Assembly (NCBI RefSeq): GCF_019635935.1
Contig: NZ_JAHBYN010000001.1
Span: 124,001-188,000 of the forward strand
DNA length: 64,000 bases
Source of the DNA: Parvibaculum sp.
GTDB lineage: Bacteria; Pseudomonadota; Alphaproteobacteria; Parvibaculales; Parvibaculaceae
Reading direction: 5' to 3'
Shown here: piece by piece, positions 23,806 to 36,533 of the stretch
Layout: each line of letters begins with the position of its first letter
Position numbering within the stretch: position 1 is the first letter of the stretch
The notes under the pieces: generated by a model
Database searches by the model: none
What the model was told of the DNA's origin: nothing
Seen by the model: only the letters and a program-made list of their open reading frames with translations
Position numbers and translations under genes: made by a program

Positions 23806-24945
23806 TCACACCGGCTCGATATCCCCCGCCGCCTGCGCGGCCTTGAAGTCCTTCACGAACGCCTCGAAGCGCGCTTCGGCGATGGCGGCGCGCATGCCGG
23901 CCATCAGGCTCTGGTAGTAGTGAAGGTTGATCCAGCTCACCAGCATGGAGCCGAGCATCTCGCCGGATTTGACCAGGTGGTGGAGATAGGCGCGGCTGTA
24001 GTCGCGCGCGGCGGGACACGGGCTATCGGCGTCGAGCGGGCGCGGGTCGGCCGCGTGGCGGGCATTCTTGAGGTTGACCTTGCCGCGGGCCGTGAAGGCA
24101 AGCCCGTGGCGGCCGTTGCGGGTCGGCATCACGCAGTCGAACATGTCGATGCCGCGGGCGACCGCTTCCACGAGGTCATCCGGCGTGCCGACGCCCATCA
24201 GGTAACGCGGCTTGTCCGCGGGGAGCGCGGGCGCGGTGAAATCCAGCACGCGCAGCATTTCGGCCTGGCCCTCGCCGACCGCGAGGCCGCCGACCGCATA
24301 GCCGTCGAAGCCGATCGCGCGAAGCCCCGCGGCCGAGCGCATGCGCAGGGGCTCATAGATGCTGCCCTGCACGATGCCGAAGAGGGCCATGCCGGGCGTG
24401 CGATGCGGCTGAGCATCGAAAGCGGCTTTCGAGCGCGCGGCCCAGCGCAGAGAAAGTTCCATCGATTTTTCGGCTTCCGTCTCCGTCGCCGGAAAGGGCG
24501 TGCATTCGTCGAGCTGCATCTGGATGTCGGAACCGAGCAGGCACTGGATTTCGATGCTGCGCTCGGGCGAGAGCATGTGGCGCGAACCGTCGAGATGCGA
24601 CTGGAAGGCGACGCCCTCTTCCGACATCTTGCGGAGCTTCGACAGCGACATCACCTGGAAGCCGCCCGAGTCCGTCAGGATCGGATGCGGCCAGTTCATG
24701 AATTTATGCAGGCCGCCCAGCGCCGCCACTTCCTCGGCGCCGGGGCGCAGCATCAGGTGATAGGTGTTGCCGAGCACGATGTCGGCGCCGGTGCCGCGCA
24801 CCTGTTCGGGATACATCGCTTTCACGGTCGCCGCCGTGCCGACCGGCATGAAGGCCGGGGTGCGGATGTCCCCGCGCGGCGTGTTGATGATGCCGGTGCG
24901 GGCGAGGCCGTCGGTGGCGGCGAGATTGAAGCGGAAGGCGCTCAT
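23806..24945 (-). CDS. tgt: tRNA-guanine transglycosylase (queuosine pathway), zinc site degenerate
   Basis: The 379-residue product inserts preQ1 at position 34 of GUN tRNAs. Catalytic aspartates are in [10 protein letters not shown] (near residue 93) and [13 protein letters not shown] (near 268). The usual zinc ligands (CxCxxC plus a distal His, numbered C318, C320, C323 and H349 in the Zymomonas enzyme) read SPCPAA here, and the His position in [12 protein letters not shown] is Ile by my alignment, so the structural zinc site is probably lost. The start overlaps the queA stop by 4 bp (ATGA), so the two queuosine genes are translationally coupled. Confidence 0.95.
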   Translation of the reverse strand: MSAFRFNLAATDGLARTGIINTPRGDIRTPAFMPVGTAATVKAMYPEQVRGTGADIVLGNTYHLMLRPGAEEVAALGGLHKFMNWPHPILTDSGGFQVMSLSKLRKMSEEGVAFQSHLDGSRHMLSPERSIEIQCLLGSDIQMQLDECTPFPATETEAEKSMELSLRWAARSKAAFDAQPHRTPGMALFGIVQGSIYEPLRMRSAAGLRAIGFDGYAVGGLAVGEGQAEMLRVLDFTAPALPADKPRYLMGVGTPDDLVEAVARGIDMFDCVMPTRNGRHGLAFTARGKVNLKNARHAADPRPLDADSPCPAARDYSRAYLHHLVKSGEMLGSMLVSWINLHYYQSLMAGMRAAIAEARFEAFVKDFKAAQAAGDIEPV

Positions 24946-25997
24946 GGCGCTGCCTTGTGGATCAAGCAGGCATCGCCATAGGAATAGAAGCGATACTTCG
25001 CGGCGACCGCATGCGCATAGGCGCGCTTCATCTCATCCGTCGAGCGCAGCGCCGAGACCAGCATGAAAAGCGTCGATTTGGGCAAATGGAAATTGGTCAT
25101 CAGCAGGTCCACGGCGCGGAAGCGGTAGCCCGGCGTTATAAAGATGTCGGTCTCGCCGCGAAAGGGATGGATGCGGCCTGTTTCGTCCGCCGCGCTTTCG
25201 AGGAGGCGCAGCGAGGTCGTGCCGACGGCGACGATGCGGCGGCCCGCCGCGCGGGCGGCATTGATGGCGTCCGCCTCTTCGGGCGCGATCTCGCCCCATT
25301 CGGCGTGCATCTTGTGGGACGCGGTGTCTTCCGCCGTGACGGGCAGGAACGTGCCGGCGCCGACATGCAGCGTCAGGCGAACGGTGCGGACGCCGCGCGC
25401 ATTGAGCGCGGCCATCAATGCGGGCGTGAAATGCAGGCCGGCCGTCGGCGCGGCGACGGCGCCGGGCTCGGCGGCATGGAGCGTCTGATAGTCGGCGAGG
25501 TCGGCTTCGTCGGGCTTGCGCTTGCGGGCGATGTAGGGCGGCAGCGGCATTTCGCCGGCAATGGCAATCGCCGCATCGAGCGCCGGGCCGGAGGCCGAAA
25601 AGCGCAACCCCGCCTCGCCGCCCTCGCCCTTGTCCTCGACCGTGGCGGAAAGCCCGCCCGCGAATGCGATCGTCTCGCCGACGGCGAGCTTCTTGGCGGG
25701 GCGCAGAAAGGCGCGCCATGTCGAGGCGCCGACGCGCCGGTGCAGCATGACCTCGATGCGGGCTTCCGCCGGCCCGCGCGCCCGTGTGCCGAAGAGGCGG
25801 GCCGGGATGACCTTCGTGTCGTTGAAGACGAGGATGTCGCCTTCGCCCAGATGCGCCGGCAGGGCGCGCACGGTCTCATCGGCAAGCGCGTTGGCCTCAG
25901 GCCCGATCACCAGCATCCGCGCCGCGTCGCGCGGACGGGCCGGCCGGAGCGCGATCAGCGCCTCCGGCAGCTCGAAATCGAAATCGGCAACGCGCAT
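24942..25997 (-). CDS. queA: S-adenosylmethionine:tRNA ribosyltransferase-isomerase
   Basis: A 351-residue QueA, which converts tRNA-bound preQ1 to epoxyqueuosine. Family patterns are clear: [24 protein letters not shown] at the N-terminus, [21 protein letters not shown] (near residue 230), and the end [10 protein letters not shown]. It lies upstream of and overlaps tgt, matching the usual QueA-Tgt pairing. It is in the gyrA-coaD-ppi-ppi-queA-tgt strand of genes, 24 bp after the cyclophilin stop. Confidence 0.96.
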   Translation of the reverse strand: MRVADFDFELPEALIALRPARPRDAARMLVIGPEANALADETVRALPAHLGEGDILVFNDTKVIPARLFGTRARGPAEARIEVMLHRRVGASTWRAFLRPAKKLAVGETIAFAGGLSATVEDKGEGGEAGLRFSASGPALDAAIAIAGEMPLPPYIARKRKPDEADLADYQTLHAAEPGAVAAPTAGLHFTPALMAALNARGVRTVRLTLHVGAGTFLPVTAEDTASHKMHAEWGEIAPEEADAINAARAAGRRIVAVGTTSLRLLESAADETGRIHPFRGETDIFITPGYRFRAVDLLMTNFHLPKSTLFMLVSALRSTDEMKRAYAHAVAAKYRFYSYGDACLIHKAAP

Positions 25998-26021
25998 GGG
26001 AGGTGGCGGGAGCGCGCGCTC

Positions 26022-26495
26022 CTACGCCGCATCCGCCGCGACGCGCATCGAGACGATGCGGTCGGGATCGCGGACCGGCTCGCCGCGCTTGATCTTGTCG
26101 ACGGCGTCCATGCCGGACACGACCTGGCCCCAGACGGTGTATTGCCCATCGAGGAATGCGGTGTCGCCGAAGCAGATGAAGAACTGGCAATCGGCGCTGT
26201 TGGGGTCCTGCGTGCGGGCCATCGAACAGGTGCCGCGCACATGCGGCTCCTTCGAAAACTCGGCCGGGATTTTCTTGCCCGAGCCGCCCGAGCCGGTGCC
26301 GGTCGGGTCGCCGCCCTGCGCCATGAAACCGTCGATGACGCGGTGAAAGGCGACGCCGTCGTAGAAATTCTCGCGCGCCAGTTCCTTGATGCGCGCCACA
26401 TGCTTCGGCGCAAGGTCGGGACGCAATTCGATCACGACCTTCCCGTGCGGGATTTCCATGATCAGCGTGTTTTCGGGGTCTTTGATATCGGTCAT
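26022..26495 (-). CDS. Cyclophilin-type peptidyl-prolyl isomerase, cytoplasmic
   Basis: A 157-residue cyclophilin without signal peptide, expected to speed proline isomerisation in the cytoplasm. Core motifs include FYDGVAFHRVIDGFMAQGGDP (residues about 44-64), with the catalytic Arg in FHR, and SADCQFFICFGDTAFLDGQYTVWGQVVSGMD. It is 7 bp downstream of a second, exported cyclophilin gene; the two are clearly paralogous and probably arose by tandem duplication. Confidence 0.93.
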   Translation of the reverse strand: MTDIKDPENTLIMEIPHGKVVIELRPDLAPKHVARIKELARENFYDGVAFHRVIDGFMAQGGDPTGTGSGGSGKKIPAEFSKEPHVRGTCSMARTQDPNSADCQFFICFGDTAFLDGQYTVWGQVVSGMDAVDKIKRGEPVRDPDRIVSMRVAADAA

Positions 26496-26502
26496 TATGG
26501 CC

Positions 26503-27045
26503 TCAATTTTCCTGAACGTCGGCGGCGACCTGCATCTTCACGATCGTGTCGGGATCGGAAGGCGGCTCGCCGCGCTTGATGTTGTCGACAAATTCCATGC
26601 CCTCGACGACACGGCCGAACAGCGTGTACTGCCCGTCGAGAAAGGAGGCGTCGTCGAAGCAGATGAAGAACTGGCTGTTGGCGCTGTTGGGGCTCTGCGA
26701 GCGCGCCATGCCGAGCGCGCCGCGCGTGAAGCTTTCGTTGCGCGTGAATTCGGCCCTGAGATCGTCGAGAAAGGAGCCGCCCATGCCGGTGCCGGTCGGA
26801 TCGCCGGTCTGGGCCATGAAGCCTTCGATGACGCGGTGGAAGACGATGCCGTCGTAAAAGCCCTCGCGCGCCAGAGTCTTGATGCGCTCGGCATGGCGCG
26901 GCGCGATCTCCGGCAGAAGCTCGATGACGACGCGGCCATCTTTGAGATCGAGGTAGATCGTGTTTTCCGGGTCGAGCGCGAGGGCCTTTCCCGAAAGCCC
27001 GGCAAGGGCGAAAAGCGCGATCAGCGCGGTCGTCAGCTTACGCAT
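26503..27045 (-). CDS. Cyclophilin-type peptidyl-prolyl isomerase, exported
   Basis: A 180-residue cyclophilin with an N-terminal signal sequence (LTTALIALFALAGLSGKALA, cleavage near residue 23), so it acts in the periplasm. Core motifs FYDGIVFHRVIEGFMAQTGDP and SQFFICFDDASFLDGQYTLFGRV align closely with the neighbouring cytoplasmic copy. It is followed by that copy after 7 bp and preceded by coaD with 21 bp between. Confidence 0.93.
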   Translation of the reverse strand: MRKLTTALIALFALAGLSGKALALDPENTIYLDLKDGRVVIELLPEIAPRHAERIKTLAREGFYDGIVFHRVIEGFMAQTGDPTGTGMGGSFLDDLRAEFTRNESFTRGALGMARSQSPNSANSQFFICFDDASFLDGQYTLFGRVVEGMEFVDNIKRGEPPSDPDTIVKMQVAADVQEN

Positions 27046-27066
27046 GTCGGAACTCCGTTTTTGCGG

Positions 27067-27570
27067 TCACTTCTTTTCGGCGATGCGGGCGAGAACCTTG
27101 CCGGCAACGCTTTTCGGTACGAAGGGCAGAATGTCGCCGCCCATCGAGGCGATCTGGCGCACCAGCGTCGAGGAGATGAACTGCGTCTCCGGCGAGGCGG
27201 CGAGAAAGACCGTCTCGACCTTGGGGTTCATCACGCGGTTCATTCCGACCATCTGCGTCTCGTACTCGAAATCGACGGCGCCGCGCAATCCGCGAATGAT
27301 GACATTGGCGCCTGCATCGTCTGCGGCGTTGACGACAAGGCCTGAAAACGAGGTTGTGCTGACCTTGGCGCCCGCGGCTTTGGCCAGCGGCGCGGCTTCG
27401 GCCTCGATCAGCGCAAAACGCTCTTCCAGTGTCAGCAGCGGCGTCTTGGTGGCGTTGACGCCGATCGCAACCACCAGATGATCGACCAGCGTCAGCGCCC
27501 GGCGGATCACGTCGAGATGCCCGTTGGTCATCGGATCGAATGTGCCGGGGTAAAGCCCGATGCGCGCCAT
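27067..27570 (-). CDS. coaD: Phosphopantetheine adenylyltransferase
   Basis: A 167-residue CoaD of standard length, catalysing the penultimate step of coenzyme A synthesis. The nucleotidyltransferase motif TNGH in YPGTFDPMTNGHLDVI (residues 8-23) and the ISSTLVR segment (about 131-137) are intact. It begins 6 bp after the gyrA stop and is expected to be co-transcribed with gyrA and the cyclophilins. Confidence 0.97.
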   Translation of the reverse strand: MARIGLYPGTFDPMTNGHLDVIRRALTLVDHLVVAIGVNATKTPLLTLEERFALIEAEAAPLAKAAGAKVSTTSFSGLVVNAADDAGANVIIRGLRGAVDFEYETQMVGMNRVMNPKVETVFLAASPETQFISSTLVRQIASMGGDILPFVPKSVAGKVLARIAEKK

Positions 27571-27576
27571 GTGGTC

Positions 27577-30522
<2,946 letters not shown>

Positions 30523-30754
30523 GCGCCGAATCCCTCTGACTGACTGCCGCAGAGACTATCAGTTTCGCCCTGTCACGGCAACTTCAAAGACGGTCAGGAG
30601 GGGGCTGTAAGCTATTGTTTTAGAAAGGAAAAAAGCGCCCGGCAAGCGGTGCCTCAATCTACCCTCGGGTCGTGTTCAGGAACGTTCCGCAGCCATCGAA
30701 AAATCCGCGCCGTTCAAGCCGGAAATCGAGACGTCCGACACAGCAGCCGGCGCG

Positions 30755-31228
30755 TCAGAACGGAATTTCGTCGTCGAGGTCCTGGGTGAAGTTGCCGCGT
30801 CCACCGCCCGAGCCGCCGCCGAAATCGTCGGAGCTGCTACCGCCGCCGTAATCGCCGCCGGAGGACGAGCCGCCGCCCTTGCCGTCGAGCATGGTCAGGA
30901 CAGAGTTGAAGCCCTGCAACACCACTTCCGTCGAATATTTCTCGACGCCCGACTGGTCGGTCCATTTGCGCGTCTGCAGCGCACCTTCGATGTAGAGCTT
31001 GGCGCCCTTTTTGACATATTGCTCGATGACCTTGCAGAGCCCCTCGTTAAACACGACGATGCGGTGCCACTCGGTCTTTTCGCGGCGTTCGCCGGTGTTC
31101 TTGTCGCGCCAGCTTTCGGAGGTCGCGAGCCTGAGATTGGCGATCGGACGGCCGTCCTGTGTGCGGCGGATTTCAGGGTCCGCTCCCAGATTGCCGACCA
31201 GGATCACCTTGTTGACGCTGCCTGCCAT
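30755..31228 (-). CDS. ssb: Single-stranded DNA-binding protein
   Basis: A 157-residue SSB: OB fold at residues 1-110 ([49 protein letters not shown]), a Gly/Ser-rich linker (about 113-148) and the acidic tip DDEIPF that recruits repair and replication proteins. It is divergent from uvrA with a small gene and a LexA box between them, the same neighbourhood as in many proteobacteria, and is probably partly SOS-linked. Confidence 0.97.
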   Translation of the reverse strand: MAGSVNKVILVGNLGADPEIRRTQDGRPIANLRLATSESWRDKNTGERREKTEWHRIVVFNEGLCKVIEQYVKKGAKLYIEGALQTRKWTDQSGVEKYSTEVVLQGFNSVLTMLDGKGGGSSSGGDYGGGSSSDDFGGGSGGGRGNFTQDLDDEIPF

Positions 31229-31318
31229 TTTCCCGTCCTCGCGCTGAAACTGCCCTTGCGCCGGAACCTAACCGCGACGGCGGTTGCAAACCAGCGCACC
31301 CGATAAAAAACCTGTGGA

Positions 31319-31480
31319 TCAAACGATGAAAGAAATGGCGGCGAAGAGCAGACCCGCCGTAATGGCAAGCATACCGCCAAACACAATCGTCTGACGCGTG
31401 ATTGCCAAATCCAGTGCGGCACGCAAATCGTCCCGGGTCACTCGCAAATCTTCCTTCGTCACCAGATCGGTAATAATCAT
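31319..31480 (-). CDS. 53-residue single-TM protein, DUF1640-like miniature
   Basis: A short gene of 53 codons with GGGAGG five bases before ATG 31480. The product starts MIITDLVTKEDLRVTRDDLR, an amphipathic helix, and ends with one membrane span (IVFGGMLAITAGLLFAAISFIV). The VTKEDL start plus C-terminal anchor resembles DUF1640/CCDC90-type small proteins of alphaproteobacteria. A LexA box lies 28 bp upstream of its start, so it may be SOS-induced. Function unknown. It sits between ssb and uvrA, transcribed with ssb. Confidence 0.68.
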   Translation of the reverse strand: MIITDLVTKEDLRVTRDDLRAALDLAITRQTIVFGGMLAITAGLLFAAISFIV

Positions 31481-31507
31481 GTCGCCTCCCGCCCTGACCG
31501 GCTCGTT

Positions 31508-31522
31508 GTTCTTATTATGTTC
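31508..31522. promoter_or_regulatory. LexA (SOS) box, alphaproteobacterial type
   Basis: GTTC (31508-31511), TTATTAT, GTTC (31519-31522) is an exact GTTC-N7-GTTC, the direct-repeat operator of alphaproteobacterial LexA. It lies between the - strand small gene/ssb and + strand uvrA (165 bp upstream of uvrA). Confidence 0.8.
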
Positions 31523-31686
31523 TCATGAGCCCGCATTCGTGGCAAGCTGAAATCCGGCCCGTCGTGATTCTTTTCTAACACTCCAACATGGCCCTTGAAG
31601 CGGCGGCGGCCGCCCTACATAGATGATCCCGACACCGTACCCGTCAGGCCGGCCCGCCGGATGACGCCTCCCCAGAGTTCCTCCGC

Positions 31687-34600
31687 ATGACCCGTGCCTC
31701 CCGATCCGCCGCCGCGCCCGACACGCAACACCGCCTGATCCGCGTGATCGGGGCGCGCGAACACAATCTGCGCAATGTCAGCGTCGAGCTGCCGCGCGAC
31801 CAGCTGATCGTGATTACCGGCCTTTCGGGCTCCGGCAAGTCGTCGCTCGCCTTCGACACGATCTATGCGGAAGGCCAGCGCCGCTATGTCGAGAGCCTGT
31901 CGGCCTATGCGCGGCAGTTCCTGGAAATGATGCAGAAGCCGGATGTCGACCAGATCGACGGCCTCTCGCCCGCCATTTCGATCGAGCAGAAGACGACCTC
32001 GCGCAATCCGCGCTCGACGGTCGGCACCGTGACCGAGATCTACGACTATATGCGCCTCCTGTGGGCACGCATCGGCGTGCCCTATTCGCCCGCAACCGGG
32101 TTGCCTATTGAAAGCCAGACCGTGAGCCAGATGGTCGACCGCGTGACGGCGCTGCCGGAAGGCACGCGGCTTTTCCTGCTGGCGCCGATCGTGCGCGGGC
32201 GCAAGGGCGAGTACCGCAAGGAATTCGTCGAATTGCAGAAGAAGGGCTTTCAGCGCGTCAAGCTCGACGGGGCCTTCCACGAGATCGCCGACGTGCCGGA
32301 GCTCAACAAGAAGATCAAGCACGACATCGACGTGGTCGTGGACCGCATCGTCGTGCGCCCCGACCTCGGCAACCGGCTCGCCGACAGTTTCGAAATCGCG
32401 CTGGGACTCGCCGACGGCATCGCGGTCATCGAGATGGCCGATGCGAAAAAGGGCGAGGCGGCCGAGCGCATCATTTTCTCGTCGCGCTTCGCCTGCCCCG
32501 TGTCGGGCTTCACCATCGACGAGATCGAGCCGCGTCTCTTTTCGTTCAACAACCCGTTCGGCGCCTGCCCGGCTTGCGACGGGCTCGGCACGCAATTCTA
32601 CATGGACCCGGACCTTGTAGTGCCGGACCACGGGCTTTCGCTGAAGAAAGGCGCGATTGCGCCGTGGTCGCGTTCGACCTCGCCCTACTACACGCAAACG
32701 CTGATGGCGCTGGCGAAGCAATACAAGTTCTCGATGACGGCGCCCTGGTCGCAACTGCCGGAAGAAGCGCAGAACGTGATCCTTTACGGCTCGGGCGACG
32801 AGGTGGTGACGTTTGCCTATGACGACGGCATGCGCTCCTACAAGACGAAGAAGCCTTTCGAGGGCGTGATCCCCAATCTCGAACGTCGCTGGCGCGAAAC
32901 GGACAGCGCCTGGGCACGCGAGGAAATCGAACGCTTCCAGGGCATCACCGATTGCGACGCCTGCGGCGGCTTCCGCCTGAAGCCGGAGGCACTGTCGGTC
33001 AAGATCGCAAAGCTGCATGTCGGCGAAGTGTCGCGAATGTCGATCCGCGAGGCCGACCGCTGGTTCGCCGATCTCGACAAGCATCTGAGCGCAAAACAAA
33101 ATGAAATTGCCGGCCGCGTGCTGAAGGAAATCCGCGAGCGCCTGCACTTCCTCAACAATGTCGGGCTTGAATATCTGACGCTGTCACGCAATTCCGGCAC
33201 GCTCTCGGGCGGCGAGAGCCAGCGCATTCGGCTTGCCTCGCAGATCGGCTCGGGCCTGACGGGCGTTCTCTATGTGCTGGACGAACCGTCCATCGGCCTG
33301 CACCAGCGCGACAATGACCGCCTGCTCGAAACGCTGAAGCGGCTGCGCGACCTCGGCAACACCGTGATCGTGGTCGAACACGACGAGGACGCGATCCGCA
33401 CCGCCGATCATGTGGTCGACATGGGACCGGGCGCCGGCATTCACGGCGGCGAGGTGGTGGCCGAAGGCACGGTCGACGACATCATGGCCACACCCGAAAG
33501 CCTGACCGGGCAATACCTCACCGGCTTCCGCCAGATCGAGGTGCCGGCCATGCGCCGGCCGGGCAATGGCAAATGGTTGAAGGTGACGGGCGCGAAGGAA
33601 AACAACCTCAAGAACGTCACCGCCGAAATTCCACTCGGCGTCTTCACCTGCGTCACCGGCGTCTCGGGCGGCGGCAAATCCACCTTGCTGATCGAGACGA
33701 TCTACAAGGCCGTCGCGCGTCGCCTCAACAACACGCGCGAGCATCCCGGCGCCTTCGACGAGATTTTCGGCCTCGATCATCTTGACAAGATCATCGACAT
33801 CGACCAGTCGCCGATCGGCCGCACGCCGCGCTCCAATCCGGCGACCTATACCGGCGCCTTCACCTTCATCCGCGACTGGTTTGCCGAGCTGCCCGAGAGC
33901 CGCGCCCGCGGCTACAAGCCTGGCCGCTTTTCGTTCAACGTCAAGGGCGGGCGCTGCGAGGTCTGTCAGGGCGACGGCGTCATCAAGATCGAGATGCACT
34001 TCCTGCCCGACGTCTATGTCGAATGCGACAATTGCCACGGCCATCGCTACAACCGCGAAACGCTGGAAGTGAAGTTCAAGGACAAGTCGATCGCCGACGT
34101 GCTGGAAATGACCGTCGACGAGGCCGCGACCTTCTTCAAGGCGGTGCCGGCGGTGCGCGACAAGATGGAAGTGTTGCAGCGCGTCGGCCTCGGCTACATC
34201 AAGGTCGGACAGCAGGCGACGACGCTGTCGGGCGGCGAGGCGCAGCGCGTCAAGCTCGCCAAGGAACTGTCGAAACGCGCCACCGGCCGCACGATCTACA
34301 TTCTCGATGAGCCGACGACGGGCCTGCATTTCCACGACGTCGCCAAGCTGCTCGAAGTGCTGCACGAACTGGTCGACAGCGGCAACACGGTGGTGGTGAT
34401 CGAGCACAATCTCGAAGTCATCAAGACCGCCGACTGGCTGCTCGACCTTGGGCCCGAGGGCGGCGACGGCGGCGGCGAGATCGTGGCGGCGGGTACGCCG
34501 GAAGACGTCGCAGCCGAACCGCGCTCCTACACCGGACAGTACCTGAAGGAACTCTTCAAACGCCGGCCGGGCAAAGGGGCCGCGGCGGCAAAGCCCCGCA

Positions 34601-34689
34601 AGGCCAGTGCCGCCGCAAAGAGCAAGACAAGCGCCCGTAAGGCCGCCCCGAAAGCAAAGCCCACCGCCGCGAAAGGAAAACGGCGCTAG
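31687..34689 (+). CDS. uvrA: Excinuclease ABC subunit A with Lys/Ala-rich C-terminal tail
   Basis: A 1000-residue UvrA, the damage-recognition ATPase of nucleotide excision repair. It has two ABC modules: Walker [13 protein letters not shown] (near residue 41) and [10 protein letters not shown] (near 658), signature [12 protein letters not shown] and [12 protein letters not shown], and zinc-binding CxxC pairs ([28 protein letters not shown]). After the usual end (TGQYLKELF) comes a tail of about 45 residues rich in Lys, Ala and Pro, like histone H1 tails. A LexA box lies upstream. The stop overlaps the convergent hydrolase gene by 4 bp. Confidence 0.97.
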   Translation: MTRASRSAAAPDTQHRLIRVIGAREHNLRNVSVELPRDQLIVITGLSGSGKSSLAFDTIYAEGQRRYVESLSAYARQFLEMMQKPDVDQIDGLSPAISIEQKTTSRNPRSTVGTVTEIYDYMRLLWARIGVPYSPATGLPIESQTVSQMVDRVTALPEGTRLFLLAPIVRGRKGEYRKEFVELQKKGFQRVKLDGAFHEIADVPELNKKIKHDIDVVVDRIVVRPDLGNRLADSFEIALGLADGIAVIEMADAKKGEAAERIIFSSRFACPVSGFTIDEIEPRLFSFNNPFGACPACDGLGTQFYMDPDLVVPDHGLSLKKGAIAPWSRSTSPYYTQTLMALAKQYKFSMTAPWSQLPEEAQNVILYGSGDEVVTFAYDDGMRSYKTKKPFEGVIPNLERRWRETDSAWAREEIERFQGITDCDACGGFRLKPEALSVKIAKLHVGEVSRMSIREADRWFADLDKHLSAKQNEIAGRVLKEIRERLHFLNNVGLEYLTLSRNSGTLSGGESQRIRLASQIGSGLTGVLYVLDEPSIGLHQRDNDRLLETLKRLRDLGNTVIVVEHDEDAIRTADHVVDMGPGAGIHGGEVVAEGTVDDIMATPESLTGQYLTGFRQIEVPAMRRPGNGKWLKVTGAKENNLKNVTAEIPLGVFTCVTGVSGGGKSTLLIETIYKAVARRLNNTREHPGAFDEIFGLDHLDKIIDIDQSPIGRTPRSNPATYTGAFTFIRDWFAELPESRARGYKPGRFSFNVKGGRCEVCQGDGVIKIEMHFLPDVYVECDNCHGHRYNRETLEVKFKDKSIADVLEMTVDEAATFFKAVPAVRDKMEVLQRVGLGYIKVGQQATTLSGGEAQRVKLAKELSKRATGRTIYILDEPTTGLHFHDVAKLLEVLHELVDSGNTVVVIEHNLEVIKTADWLLDLGPEGGDGGGEIVAAGTPEDVAAEPRSYTGQYLKELFKRRPGKGAAAAKPRKASAAAKSKTSARKAAPKAKPTAAKGKRR

Positions 34690-35558
34690 CGCTTGTCGCT
34701 TGCGAGCCGAACCGGAACGCTCGTATCGAGGAATGCCAGAATGTGTTTCGCGACTTCCTCCGGCCGCTCTTCATGCGGCAAGAAGGCCGCGCCGCCGATC
34801 ACCGCAAGGCTCGCCTTGTCCGGCATCCGCGCCACCATTTCCCGGGCGCGCCGCACCGGAAACACGCCGTCCTTCTCGCCCCAGATGAAGAGCATCGGCA
34901 CGTCGATTTTCGCATGCAGTTCATCGAGACGCGCAACGAGACTGTGATCGACGCCGAGAAGATATTCGAGCAACCCCCGAAAGGCGTGGTCCGAACGCAG
35001 CCAGCTCGTCACGAACAGCTTCATGTATTCATCGTCGATCAGTCGATTGTCGACGAAGAAACCGACCCTTCCGAGCCAGCGCCGCATCAGCGGTTTCGAA
35101 CCGAGCGCTGCCTTGAAGAGCGCGCGTCCAAAGCGCCGCTTGAACATCCATTGCAGTTTCGGCACGACACCGGGCAGGTGTCCAGGCACCTCGGTGTCGA
35201 TGGCGACAATCTTGTCGACGCGCGCCGCATCCGACACTGCAAGCATCCGCGCGAAAGTGCCGCCCGTGTCGTGACCGACGACCGAGTAGTCCGACAGCTT
35301 CATCCTGTCCGCGAATGCCCGCACACGCTCGACATGGCCGTGAAAGGTGAAGTTGGTATGGCGGCTCCAGCCACTTTCTCCCATGCCCGCGGCGTCGAGC
35401 GCATAGCAGGTGTAGTGCGGTTCGAGCAGCGGCAGCAGCTTGCGGAAGCTCGCCTTGTGAAAGGGCCAGCCATGCAGCAAAATGAGCGCCGGGCCGCTTC
35501 CGGAAACGGTGTAGGCGAGTTCGATGTCTTCGTAAGGGAAGGTCAGGGTTTTCGTCAT
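34686..35558 (-). CDS. Alpha/beta-hydrolase (haloalkane dehalogenase/epoxide hydrolase-like)
   Basis: A 290-residue alpha/beta-hydrolase. [16 protein letters not shown] holds the oxyanion HGWP, and [11 protein letters not shown] gives the nucleophile elbow GHDTGG with Asp as nucleophile, as in epoxide hydrolases and dehalogenases rather than esterases. [11 protein letters not shown] is the acid-loop segment. The expected catalytic His near the C-terminus ([15 protein letters not shown]) is present. ATG 35558 follows GGAAAG; the frame continues to 36158 but through the divergent regulator gene. Substrate unknown; the MmyB-type regulator next to it is the likely controller. Confidence 0.88.
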   Translation of the reverse strand: MTKTLTFPYEDIELAYTVSGSGPALILLHGWPFHKASFRKLLPLLEPHYTCYALDAAGMGESGWSRHTNFTFHGHVERVRAFADRMKLSDYSVVGHDTGGTFARMLAVSDAARVDKIVAIDTEVPGHLPGVVPKLQWMFKRRFGRALFKAALGSKPLMRRWLGRVGFFVDNRLIDDEYMKLFVTSWLRSDHAFRGLLEYLLGVDHSLVARLDELHAKIDVPMLFIWGEKDGVFPVRRAREMVARMPDKASLAVIGGAAFLPHEERPEEVAKHILAFLDTSVPVRLASDKR

Positions 35559-35642
35559 TTCGCATTCTTTCCGTTTGTGCCAATCCGCAAGGTCGGCTGA
35601 GCGACGCAGACGCGCCACTACCCGGAAGGTAAGAAAATCGCC

Positions 35643-36443
35643 ATGAACACCGTCATGCAGGACGAAGGCATATTCGGCGTTCATCTGCGCCGCGCTCGGC
35701 TCGCGCAAAAGCTGAGTCAGGAAGGTCTCGCTGAAGTCGCGGGCATCTCGCCGCGTCACATGAGTTTCATCGAAACGGGCCGGTCGCGCCCGAGCCGCGA
35801 TGTCGTGTTGCGTCTTGGCGATGCGCTGGAACTGTCGGCGAACGAGCGCAATGCGATGTTGCGGCTTGCAGGCTTTGCCCCCGCCTTCGCCCCGGCCGAC
35901 CTCGCGCAGCCCGAACGAACGCTGGCGCGCGATGCCGTGTCGAAACTGCTCGACGCGCAAGGCGCCATACCGGCCGTCGCATCTGACTCGCTCGGCAACA
36001 TTCTCGAACTGAACGATGCCGCCTCGCGGTTCTTCAGCATCTCGCGCGACCGGCCGATTGCGGCCGGCGACAACCTGTTCGAGCTTTTCTTTTCGGATGC
36101 GACCGCGCGCGCGTCGATCGTCAATTGGCGCGAGGTGGCGCCGGCGTTGCTTCACCATCTGGAACAGGAAGCCCTGATCGCTCCGGATCGCGCCGAGGCC
36201 GGCCGCCTCGTTGCGCGCATCAGGCGTCTGGCCGGACCCGAAGTCGTGCCCACCGGCGCCGAACTGCCGATCTTCCGGTTCGAATTCCGGAACGGCGAAA
36301 ACTTGCTAACTTTTGTGTCCAACTACAGCACGTTCGGCGTGCCCTACGATGCGACGATGCAGTCGATCCGCATCGAATGCTTCTTCCCGGCCGACCGGGA
36401 AACGCAGGCCTTCCTCGAAACGTTAACGGCCGGACGTCCGTAG
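35643..36443 (+). CDS. HTH transcriptional regulator with MmyB-type ligand domain
   Basis: A 266-residue regulator. The N-terminal XRE-type helix-turn-helix is at residues 11-69 (HLRRARLAQKLSQEGLAEVAGISPRHMSFIETGRSRPS); residues about 100-262 form the PAS-like MmyB domain (NILELNDAASRFF, GDNLFELFFSDATARASIVNW, LTFVSNYSTFGVPYD), which in actinobacterial relatives binds fatty-acid-like ligands. It is divergent from the hydrolase gene with 84 bp between the starts, a typical regulator-target arrangement. The effector is unknown. Confidence 0.88.
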   Translation: MNTVMQDEGIFGVHLRRARLAQKLSQEGLAEVAGISPRHMSFIETGRSRPSRDVVLRLGDALELSANERNAMLRLAGFAPAFAPADLAQPERTLARDAVSKLLDAQGAIPAVASDSLGNILELNDAASRFFSISRDRPIAAGDNLFELFFSDATARASIVNWREVAPALLHHLEQEALIAPDRAEAGRLVARIRRLAGPEVVPTGAELPIFRFEFRNGENLLTFVSNYSTFGVPYDATMQSIRIECFFPADRETQAFLETLTAGRP

Positions 36444-36533
36444 TCTGGATTTTTGTCGTTGGGTGCCGGATCGGCCGTTCCCTGCGCGCATCAATCTGTA
36501 TATTAAGGGCTGTAAGTCGGGCACCGGGGGATC

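Noticed and set aside
30674-30687. GTTC-N6-GTTC near the ssb 3' end
   Set aside because: Spacer is 6, not 7, and the site is downstream of ssb and not at a promoter.
33184-34407. 407-codon open frame on - strand opposite uvrA
   Set aside because: Antisense shadow; composition typical of reverse reading of GC-rich codons.
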